A stretch of DNA of 12,951 nucleotides from Candidatus Wirthbacteria bacterium CG2_30_54_11 (lineage in GTDB: Bacteria; Patescibacteriota; CG2-30-54-11), in contig MNZT01000026.1 of the NCBI GenBank assembly GCA_001873755.1, positions 1 to 12,951 on the forward strand, written 5' to 3'. The position numbers and the translations under genes were made by a program. The notes beneath the pieces are model-generated. The model made no database searches, was not told the DNA's origin, and worked only from the letters and a program-made list of their open reading frames with translations. The number at the start of each line of letters is the position of its first letter. The first letter of the stretch is position 1. This document shows, one piece after another, positions 6,831 to 12,872 of this stretch.

Positions 6831-6859
6831 AGTGTAGCAAGATGGTCAGGGCAGTGCAA
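6831..6859 (-). promoter_or_regulatory. Possible extended -10 promoter for rnc
   Basis: On the minus strand TTGCAC (6859-6854), a 17-base spacer, then TACACT (6836-6831) preceded directly by TGC, the TGn of an extended -10. It lies in the 66-base rsmI-rnc gap, so rnc may be transcribed on its own. The -35 match is weak (three of six). Confidence 0.35.
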
Positions 6860-6862
6860 CCG

Positions 6863-7519
6863 TCAGGCGTTGATCACAACCACGAATTCACCTTTGGGCG
6901 GTTTCTTTTTGAAATGGATCAACAGTTCACTGGCGGTTCCCCGAACGAACTCTTCGAACTTTTTGGTCAGTTCTCTCCCGATCACGATCTCACGTTTATT
7001 CAACACCGGTTCCAGCGTGGTGAGCATAGAGACGACGCGGTAGGGCGATTCGTAGAGGATGAGAGGGCACTTGCGCGGCAGGTGCTCCTCGATCAGGCGG
7101 ATCTGGTGCGACTTTTTCTGCGGGAGAAATCCGAGGAACACGAAGCGTGAGAGATCAAAGCCGGTGCAGATGATGGAGGCAAGAACTGCCGAAGCGCCAG
7201 GAATAGGGCTTACTTCGATTCCGGCTTCTACTGCCTTGGCGATCAGCAGGGAGCCGGGATCAGAGATTCCGGGGGTGCCGGCGTCAGAGACCAGCGCCAG
7301 GTCATGCTCACGGAGTTTTTCTACGATCTGTTCGACGCGTTCGAGTTTGGAATGGGCATGATAGCTCTGGATCGGGGTATGGATATCGAAGTGTGAGCAC
7401 AGCTGGCGCGTATGCCGGGTGTCCTCGGCCAGGATCAGGTGCACATCCTTCAACGTCTGGATGGCGCGGGGGGAGATGTCCTTCAGGTTGCCGATGGGGG
7501 TGGATACTACAAATAGCAT
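6863..7519 (-). CDS. rsmI: 16S rRNA (cytidine-1402-2'-O)-methyltransferase RsmI
   Basis: RsmI methylates the ribose of C1402 in the decoding centre of 16S rRNA using SAM. It is a tetrapyrrole-methylase-fold protein. The 218-residue product shows VSTPIGNLKD at the start, AEDTR (31-35), LVSDAGTPGISDPG (76-89), PIPGAS (105-110), GFLP (130-133) and YESPYR (156-161). It is shorter than E. coli RsmI (about 286 aa) and lacks that protein's extra C-terminal part; such short forms are common. There is no purine-rich SD before ATG 7519. The upstream spacer instead holds a decayed duplicate of the gene's own first codons plus a dispersed repeat. It lies between the channel gene and rnc on the same strand. 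Confidence 0.95.
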   Translation of the reverse strand: MLFVVSTPIGNLKDISPRAIQTLKDVHLILAEDTRHTRQLCSHFDIHTPIQSYHAHSKLERVEQIVEKLREHDLALVSDAGTPGISDPGSLLIAKAVEAGIEVSPIPGASAVLASIICTGFDLSRFVFLGFLPQKKSHQIRLIEEHLPRKCPLILYESPYRVVSMLTTLEPVLNKREIVIGRELTKKFEEFVRGTASELLIHFKKKPPKGEFVVVINA

Positions 7520-7617
7520 ATGCGTTGCGGGTTAATGGGTTATTACACTGAGCGAAGGCGTCAGCGGAGTCGAAAGGGGGTGAGACGATGAATAACATAT
7601 GCATTGCGGGTTAATGG
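7496..7617 (-). repeat. Duplicated rsmI start region around a TTCGACTC repeat
   Basis: Two direct copies of about 42 bases lie at 7496-7538 and 7576-7617. The downstream part (7513-7538 versus 7592-7617) is identical at 24 of 26 bases and includes the CATATGC context and GGGTTAATGG. The remainder covers the first eight rsmI codons: M-L-F-V-V-S-T-P in the gene, M-L-F-I-V-S-P-P in the copy, mostly with synonymous changes and one base missing. Between them (7541-7575) is a TGAGCGAAG...GGAGTCGAAA repeat of the same family as 5929-5985. The extra copy is not in frame with rsmI. Confidence 0.7.
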
Positions 7618-7638
7618 AGGCAACAGGTATAGAGGTGT

Positions 7639-9672
7639 TTATGATTGGTTGAGATTGATGTCTTGGGTGGGGTTGGGCATTTCTATGCCATGCTGATTGA
7701 ACTTGGTCAAGATGACCTGGCGCAGTTCCGACTCAACTCGTTCGATACGTTGGAACCTCTCCAGGTCAATACCCCAAATGAAATATTCTGCCTGAATATC
7801 CAGAGTGTATGCACCGTAGTTTTTGGTTGTGATAGCAGGATGTTCATACGTGTTTGCAGAGAGGATGAAGTTCTCTTCCAACCAGTTCAGAAATTCATGG
7901 ATCTGGGAGTGCAGACGGAGTTCGTCTTCAGGTTTGATCCTGTCCATCTTTTCGAGAAGAATGCTCATACGATCCTGGAGGAACTCGAGTTTGGTTCTAT
8001 AGAAATCCACGAGTTTTTCGATGTTGTAGTTTTCAATTTTTTCAACTGCATCGAAAGCAGGTTGTCGATGGTCTTTGAACTCATCGTGATAGATCCGAAG
8101 CGCCTGTTCCTGAAATGAGGTGTCATATTCTTTCCTGTATTGCTGCAAAGATGGATCGTCGAGATTGATCTCATATAGTCGCTGATATGAATCAATCACA
8201 CGCTCGTGATAATGTCTGAGGTGTTTGTTCAGGGTTCGGACGATGGCTTGTTGTCCCTCATCCAGTCCATTATTCTGCATGACGCCAATCTCATTGGACA
8301 TAAGTTTGAGAAATTCGGTGAAATGGTGGTAGTCTTTTTTGAAGATCTCTTTTTTTTGCCAGTATTGGATACCCCAGGTCACTTTTTCTTTTTCCCGTGC
8401 GTAGCCGTCGTCATTTTCCTGAAGATACAGCAGTCTTTGTTTCATGATATCTATTTTGATGCGCGGATCGCCGACGACATAGGGATTCAGATCAAGAGTC
8501 TCTGTGATCAAACGAGAACAGGTGGAGATATCTGTATCGTAGGCTAGATTGAAGATAAGGTGCAGTTGCAGGTCTGGAGCAGGACGGGAGAGGTTGGTGA
8601 TAGTTGCACTCGAAACAGTATTATTTGGCATTGAAACGATGGTGTTGCTTTTCATAACATACAATTCCGTTGCCCGGATGCCTATTTTCTTGACCTCACA
8701 GATGCCCAGGTCAGGCAGTTCGATCAAATCGCCGAATTTGAAAGGGGTGTCTATGGATAGGAACAGCCCTGCAACAACATTCCCCAACGCTTCCTGAGTA
8801 GCAAAAGCAATGACAAAGGACATCCCTCCGATCAGGACGGAGAGCGCGGATGTGTTGAAACCGAGCAATTGCAGGGACAGCAGAACGGTAAACGCAACAA
8901 CAACAGCAGGAGCCAATTTTTGAATGATAGGCGTGATAATGATATCAAAGTTGGACTGGCTCCGTTTCGCTGCCTCTCTGATGCCGACGATAAGTACTTC
9001 CTTGACAAGCAGGCGATTGAACAAATACCCGCAGACTACAATAATGGAAAGCCAAATTGTTTTATCGGCGTACATTGCCACGATAGGGGTGGGAATAGTT
9101 TCTTTTAATAACAGGCTGGCGAAAATGAGGCCAGCAGCCAGGGCGATCGGCTTCATCAGAATTGCAATGAGTATAATAATAAAGTCGATTTTTGACTTGC
9201 GTGAAAGTGCTGAGAGCGAGTTGCCTCTTTTGGCAAAGACAAGAAAAGCCCTGACTATCCTAAGGCTCCTCACTACCCGAAGACTTCTCAGTATCCGGAG
9301 AGCGCGGAAAATCCTGATCACGCGGATTATGGGTAAAAGGATGATGATGATATCGAGCCAGTTTTGGATGGAGAATCGGATCCTCTGGCCAGTGGGAGCG
9401 AGTGCGAGGCGGATACAGAATTCCCCAAAAAACGCAGCCCAGATGCCCCGGTCGATGATTTCCAGAGCATGTTTGACTGTAGTGGTAACCGTGGAGAAAT
9501 ACGGGATGAGCATGGTCGCGATCATGATCACGGCCAGTAGCATCATGGGGATCTCGACTTTTTTTTCAAAGGCTTCGAGTTTTGGTGTGGTAACTTTTGG
9601 TCGGAAATAGTTTTTTTCGGAGCGGTTATTCTTTTTACCATGCCCTGCTGACAGTTTGGAGTGAGCGGTCAT
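7639..9672 (-). CDS. Voltage-sensor/MscS fusion channel protein
   Basis: A predicted inner-membrane channel of 677 residues. ATG 9672 has a strong SD (AGGAG, five-base spacer). The N-terminus (1-40) is basic and soluble. Residues about 41-146 form a four-helix voltage-sensor-like domain: S1 41-59; S2 72-90 with F81, E84 and R88; S3 101-116 with NWLD (D107); and S4 with nine arginines at every third residue from R117 to R141. Further membrane helices follow at about 163-190, 204-226 and 252-270. The pore helix region (276-310) reads LIGGMSFVIAFATQEALGN, then FKFGDLIEL, clear MscS TM3 and beta-domain signatures, with SMPNNTVSSATITN at 347-360. The MscS alpha-beta domain starts at about 366 and is interrupted from about 411 to 612 by charged, probably helical sequence. 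It resumes with AYTLDIQAEYFI and ends at GIEMPNP. Fold assignment is firm for MscS and good for the voltage sensor; gating behaviour is inference. Confidence 0.88.
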   Translation of the reverse strand: MTAHSKLSAGHGKKNNRSEKNYFRPKVTTPKLEAFEKKVEIPMMLLAVIMIATMLIPYFSTVTTTVKHALEIIDRGIWAAFFGEFCIRLALAPTGQRIRFSIQNWLDIIIILLPIIRVIRIFRALRILRSLRVVRSLRIVRAFLVFAKRGNSLSALSRKSKIDFIIILIAILMKPIALAAGLIFASLLLKETIPTPIVAMYADKTIWLSIIVVCGYLFNRLLVKEVLIVGIREAAKRSQSNFDIIITPIIQKLAPAVVVAFTVLLSLQLLGFNTSALSVLIGGMSFVIAFATQEALGNVVAGLFLSIDTPFKFGDLIELPDLGICEVKKIGIRATELYVMKSNTIVSMPNNTVSSATITNLSRPAPDLQLHLIFNLAYDTDISTCSRLITETLDLNPYVVGDPRIKIDIMKQRLLYLQENDDGYAREKEKVTWGIQYWQKKEIFKKDYHHFTEFLKLMSNEIGVMQNNGLDEGQQAIVRTLNKHLRHYHERVIDSYQRLYEINLDDPSLQQYRKEYDTSFQEQALRIYHDEFKDHRQPAFDAVEKIENYNIEKLVDFYRTKLEFLQDRMSILLEKMDRIKPEDELRLHSQIHEFLNWLEENFILSANTYEHPAITTKNYGAYTLDIQAEYFIWGIDLERFQRIERVESELRQVILTKFNQHGIEMPNPTQDINLNQS

Positions 9673-9738
9673 TTTGTCTCCTGGATTTGAATATTTTTTC
9701 GGATCTGCGCGATCCCGTCCCTGTTCAGAGTTTTTGAA

Positions 9739-9770
9739 ACTATATCATCGGAGAGAATAATCCTAATCAA
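9739..9770 (-). promoter_or_regulatory. Extended -10 promoter for the channel gene
   Basis: On the minus strand TGA directly precedes TATAGT (9747-9739), an extended -10 with five of six consensus bases. TTGATT (9770-9765) lies 20 bases upstream and overlaps the rsmA stop codon, a long spacer for a -35. The predicted start near 9732 gives a leader of about 60 bases to ATG 9672. The channel gene is therefore probably transcribed on its own as well as from upstream. Confidence 0.45.
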
Positions 9771-10684
9771 CAATAGTGTATTGAGTCGTGTTCAGCAAGA
9801 CATAGCCATTGAATTACCAGCATTTCCTGCGCCCTCGCCTGCGCCGACAGTCCCAGATCTGCAAGCCATTTTCCTACAGTGGCTTTTTTAATGCCAAGTT
9901 CTGTAGCGAGCAGCGCTGCCACCTGCTTGCGTTTCTGGCTGTAGCCGGCGCGGAGCAGTTGGAAGAAGCGGTCTTTCTGTGCCAGGGTCGCATCGTAGGC
10001 TTTCGGCCTGGGGGTGATGACGATGATCGAGGAGTCGACCTGGGGGGCAGGCCAGAAGCAGTTCGGGGAGACTCTGGCTTCGATCCTGACATCTGCAAAA
10101 TACCGTACCGAGCAGGCGAGCAGGTTCATGTCGGGAGGCTCGGCGAGCAGGCGCTCGGCTACATCGCGTTGCACCAGCAGTACAAGCTTGCTGGGTGGTG
10201 TCCCGGTGTCGAGGAACTGGCGGAGCAGGTGGCCGGTGATGTTGTAGGGGATGTTGGCGACGAGTTTAAATCCCCCCTGCCCCCCTTTTGAAGGGGGGAG
10301 TGTAGAGGGGGTGCGGGAAAATCCCCCTTTGTCCCCCTTTGCTAAAGGGGGAAACTTATTCAGTAATTCTGGAATAGAGAGGTCGAGAATATCGCCGAAG
10401 ACGATGGTTGTGTTCGGGTGAGGTTTCAGCGTTTCCTCCAGGAGCGGGAGGAGGAATCGGCTTTTTTCTACAGCGACCACATGGCGGACCCGCGGGGCGA
10501 GGAACATGGTGAGATTGCCGACACCGGAGCCGACCTCGACTACTTGATCATCAGGTGACAGGTCAGCGGCAGCGACGATCTTGTCGAAGATGTGCTGGTC
10601 GATGAGGAAGTTCTGCCCGAGCCGTTTGTCCGGGCGGATGTTGTGTTCAGCGAACAGGTGCTGGAGCTGGGATATAGTGAGCAT
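9767..10684 (-). CDS. rsmA: 16S rRNA dimethyladenosine transferase RsmA (KsgA)
   Basis: RsmA dimethylates A1518 and A1519 in the 3'-terminal 16S hairpin using SAM, late in 30S assembly. The product has 305 residues. Visible motifs: RLGQNFLID (21-29), SAM-binding VVEVGSGVGNLT (48-59), the acidic VEK (72-74), FGDIL (96-100), catalytic NIPYNIT (144-150) and FWPAPQVDSSI (210-220), followed by the C-terminal helical domain. Between motifs FGDIL and NIPYNIT is a 29-residue insert (111-139) rich in Pro, Gly and Lys, encoded by two dispersed palindromic repeats. Homologues have only a short linker there. The ATG overlaps the TGA of the preceding gene by one base (TGATG), so translation is probably coupled. 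Confidence 0.96.
   Translation of the reverse strand: MLTISQLQHLFAEHNIRPDKRLGQNFLIDQHIFDKIVAAADLSPDDQVVEVGSGVGNLTMFLAPRVRHVVAVEKSRFLLPLLEETLKPHPNTTIVFGDILDLSIPELLNKFPPLAKGDKGGFSRTPSTLPPSKGGQGGFKLVANIPYNITGHLLRQFLDTGTPPSKLVLLVQRDVAERLLAEPPDMNLLACSVRYFADVRIEARVSPNCFWPAPQVDSSIIVITPRPKAYDATLAQKDRFFQLLRAGYSQKRKQVAALLATELGIKKATVGKWLADLGLSAQARAQEMLVIQWLCLAEHDSIHYC
10268..10354 (-). repeat. Two palindromic repeats translated within rsmA
   Basis: Two copies of the C5T3/A3G5 unit, at 10318-10354 and 10268-10299, lie in the coding sequence, read in the sense direction of rsmA. Each has a C-rich arm, a 3-4 base loop, a G-rich arm and then a second GGGGGATTT arm. They encode FPPLAKGDKGGF and LPPSKGGQGGF, joined by SRTPST. 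The 87 bases are a multiple of three and contain no in-frame stop. Confidence 0.85.
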
Positions 10685-11646
10685 CAGAGAAGTTCCTCTA
10701 CCGTGACATAGATGGTACCGGCATACCAGGGGGGGTCGAGGGCAAAAAAGTCGGATTCGTCGAGGTCGATGATTCTGTCAGGATGTTCTCTTTGATCCGG
10801 TCCGCGATCGTTGATGTGAACAATTACTGATCTGCCGGTCTGCTGGCTGGTCACGCGGACGTAGGTCCCTCGAGGGAATGTAACACTCGCCGCACCGGTA
10901 GGATTATCGTAATAACTTGCGTAGCCTTCTTCACTGTCTCCGATAATGATGAGCGTGCCGCGGGTGATAACTTTTTCAACCGGTTCGCTTACCACCACCG
11001 AGGACAGTTCCTCTTCGGATTCGATCTCACCGTCCACGAAGGTTCTTTTGATGGTTACTTCTCTGGTTCCGTTGCTCCCTCCCTGCGATACGTCTTTTTC
11101 TATGATGGACATGGTATCGTCATCCACATACGAGATCGTATACGGGATTTCTTCCGAGAGGACAGCGATCTCTTCAACCACGCGGACGATGCGGATCATC
11201 TGGCCGGGCGAGCAGAGGCTGGATATCTCTGCGTCGATCCTGTCCAACGGGTTCAGGGTGATACCGTGAGAGAGGAGAAGCGACCCGATCGGCATAGCAA
11301 AGATCATATCCCCGATCTCCTGGCCATCGACCAGGATGGCGACCGGGAACCGGTGCCGGATGCTGATGGTATCGTAGGCAGTGATCGTGTGAGAGGGGGG
11401 AGGGATGATGGAAGCATCGTCGGCATAGGCGACATTCCACTGGGCCAGTGCTTCATCTACCGTGGGGCGGTTCGTCGTGGTCTGGATGACATAGCCGTCG
11501 ACATCCAGAGTCACCGGGATCTTGAGCAGGTCCGGGTTCGGGGGCACAGGTGGGGCAGGCCGGGGCCACCACCAGACGAGAGCAAGTGCGGAAGTGAGGA
11601 TGAGTATGAGGACGCCGAGTCTTCGTCTCAGCAGGCGTGCAGGCAA
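10684..11646 (-). CDS. Membrane-anchored DUF348-G5-RlpA-like envelope protein
   Basis: A cell-envelope protein of about 320 residues. From the start used here: basic residues, one membrane helix (about 11-27), a Pro-rich linker, two DUF348 ubiquitin-like segments (about 45-100 and 101-150), a G5 domain (about 150-232), and a C-terminal RlpA-like double-psi beta barrel (about 240-318: GYASYYDN, TFPRGTYVRVT, VHINDRGP, RIIDLDESDF). DUF348-G5 proteins resemble Bacillus YabE and resuscitation-factor families acting on peptidoglycan. Here the usual 3D or lysozyme-like domain is replaced by RlpA-like. An ATG at 11754 would add 36 residues, but they are encoded by a palindromic repeat and cross a good promoter, so I prefer TTG 11646. 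No clear SD supports either choice. The stop overlaps the rsmA start. Confidence 0.82.
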   Translation of the reverse strand: MPARLLRRRLGVLILILTSALALVWWWPRPAPPVPPNPDLLKIPVTLDVDGYVIQTTTNRPTVDEALAQWNVAYADDASIIPPPSHTITAYDTISIRHRFPVAILVDGQEIGDMIFAMPIGSLLLSHGITLNPLDRIDAEISSLCSPGQMIRIVRVVEEIAVLSEEIPYTISYVDDDTMSIIEKDVSQGGSNGTREVTIKRTFVDGEIESEEELSSVVVSEPVEKVITRGTLIIIGDSEEGYASYYDNPTGAASVTFPRGTYVRVTSQQTGRSVIVHINDRGPDQREHPDRIIDLDESDFFALDPPWYAGTIYVTVEELL

Positions 11647-11679
11647 ATCTACGGTTTCATTTGGAAGAGAAACGCGGAT

Positions 11680-11709
11680 ATTGTACCATGGGGCCGGGGA
11701 TCGGGGCAA
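11680..11709 (-). promoter_or_regulatory. Extended -10 promoter for the DUF348-G5 gene and rsmA
   Basis: On the minus strand TTGCCC (11709-11704), an 18-base spacer ending in TGG, then TACAAT (11685-11680). This gives an extended -10 with five of six bases. Transcription would start near 11673, downstream of the longer ORF's ATG and just before TTG 11646, with a leader of under 30 bases. It probably serves the DUF348-G5 gene and the overlapping rsmA. Confidence 0.55.
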
Positions 11710-11722
11710 AATGCCGGACCTG

Positions 11723-11731
11723 TGATATACT
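11723..11731 (+). promoter_or_regulatory. Extended -10 promoter for the J-domain gene
   Basis: TGA followed directly by TATACT (11726-11731), an extended -10 with five of six bases and no convincing -35. It diverges from the minus-strand promoter 35 bases to the left. The predicted leader (about 11738-11810) contains a palindromic repeat. Confidence 0.5.
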
Positions 11732-11743
11732 TGTATGATGTGC

Positions 11744-11772
11744 ACCCCCTTCATCCCCCTTCAAAGGGGGAA
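11744..11772 (-). repeat. C5T3/A3G5 palindromic repeat in the J-gene leader
   Basis: ACCCCCTTCA, then TCCCCCT (11754-11760), loop TCAA, AGGGGGA (11765-11771). Read on the minus strand it has the same layout as the rbfA copy: stem-loop, GATG, then a second AAGGGGG arm. It lies in the leader of the J-domain gene and codes for the doubtful first residues of the longer form of the divergent gene. Confidence 0.7.
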
Positions 11773-11810
11773 GTCAGATGGTACTTCAGTAAAGGAAACG
11801 GGAAATAGAG

Positions 11811-12872
11811 ATGAAAAACTATTACAAAATTCTGGAAGTTCAGAAAAATGCAACGGAAGATCAGATCAGAGATTCGTTCCACCTGCTTGCGCAGAAATAT
11901 CACCCGGACCGGAACCCGGGGGATGAGGGCGCCAAAGGGAAATTTCAAGAGATCAACGAGGCGTACCAGACCCTGAAGGATCCTCAGAAGAAGACGGTGT
12001 ATGACTTTGACCTGCGTAAATATGAAGAGCAGGGCAGTGTACCGCCACCTGCGGCAGGTTCGGCGAGACCGGGTTTTGACGACAGTGCGTATAAGTCTCC
12101 TGAGTATTCTCAGAATGGCGGCAAGGTCAGAAAACCCAGGAAAATACCGCTCTGGCTGCGTCGCATCCTGGATTTTCTGCAGATCATCAGCCGGCTGCTC
12201 ATCGGAGCGGCCATCGGGGCCGCTCTGATCGCGCTCAGAGGACTCGCGCTCGGCGATATCGGATCTTCCGGCATCGTGCTTTGGCTGTGGGGTATTGTGT
12301 CGGGCGGTCTCCTCGGGTTGACACTGCCAGATGAGAATCAGCTGGAAGGCGTGCTCAAAGAGAGGTTCAAAGACGGGTACAGTTTTACTAAAAGTCTGTT
12401 GTCCGGAGTAGCCGGAGCGTTCTGGGGAGCGTTGCTCGCCGATACACTGGCTTTCCAGCTCGATATGCCGAGTGACAATGCAGTGCTGATTGGTTCTCTC
12501 CTGGGCTGTGCTGTCATCGGCTCCATCGCCAACATCGAAGCGTTCTGGACCAAACTCAGGCTGCCCAGGGCCTATTTCGAACTGTTCTTTTTCACCATCC
12601 GTATGATCGCCATCGCGCTGATCCTGTCCGGCGCCACCATGGCGGTGAATGCAGGCATCGGATTGATCACCGGCGAATCCGCGCTGTGGACAGCCGGTTA
12701 TTTCGGCGGCCTCTGCGGCCTGATTATCGGGACCATGGCCCCGTCTGACCTGCTGGCGTATGCACGGTATGCCAGTGCGTATGTCGGAAAACTGATAGTC
12801 CTGCTGCTGATCCTTGGAGCTCTTGTGATCGGGCTGGCGGGGGGATATTTCGGAAGAGGGCTCATACAGTAA
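11811..12872 (+). CDS. J-domain protein with multi-pass membrane C-terminus
   Basis: A 353-residue protein with an N-terminal J domain (about 3-68): YYKILEV, a basic helix II, the HPD motif (31-33) needed to stimulate Hsp70/DnaK ATPase, then KFQEINEAYQTL. A Pro/Ser linker (76-110) follows, with no Gly/Phe region, zinc finger or DnaJ C-terminal domain. The remainder is very hydrophobic and Gly/Ala-rich, with about six or seven membrane helices (around 122-143, 154-171, 194-215, 224-241, 258-284, 291-308, 325-346). It would place a DnaK-recruiting domain at the cytoplasmic face of the membrane. I do not recognise the membrane domain as a named family. The SD is weak (GGGA at 11800-11803). The TAA stop is part of the tandem array that follows. 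Confidence 0.85.
   Translation: MKNYYKILEVQKNATEDQIRDSFHLLAQKYHPDRNPGDEGAKGKFQEINEAYQTLKDPQKKTVYDFDLRKYEEQGSVPPPAAGSARPGFDDSAYKSPEYSQNGGKVRKPRKIPLWLRRILDFLQIISRLLIGAAIGAALIALRGLALGDIGSSGIVLWLWGIVSGGLLGLTLPDENQLEGVLKERFKDGYSFTKSLLSGVAGAFWGALLADTLAFQLDMPSDNAVLIGSLLGCAVIGSIANIEAFWTKLRLPRAYFELFFFTIRMIAIALILSGATMAVNAGIGLITGESALWTAGYFGGLCGLIIGTMAPSDLLAYARYASAYVGKLIVLLLILGALVIGLAGGYFGRGLIQ

Noticed and set aside
6110..6859. Longer RNase III from ATG 6859
   Set aside because: The extra 21 residues are not RNase III-like and cross the rsmI-rnc gap with a putative promoter. ATG 6796 gives the standard length and has an SD.
7308..7604. 98-codon minus-strand frame starting at the duplicated rsmI start
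   Set aside because: After the eight rsmI-like codons it crosses a repeat and then reads rsmI out of frame. It is a remnant, not a gene.
8924..9610. 228-codon plus-strand frame opposite the channel gene
   Set aside because: It is antisense to the membrane and S4 region of a well-supported gene. Its arginine- and isoleucine-rich composition mirrors the opposite strand, and no RBS is visible.
9690..9712. GGATC/GATCC hairpin upstream of the channel gene as a terminator
   Set aside because: In the direction of transcription it is followed by A, not T. It has only five core pairs and lies downstream of the likely promoter, so it is at most part of the leader.
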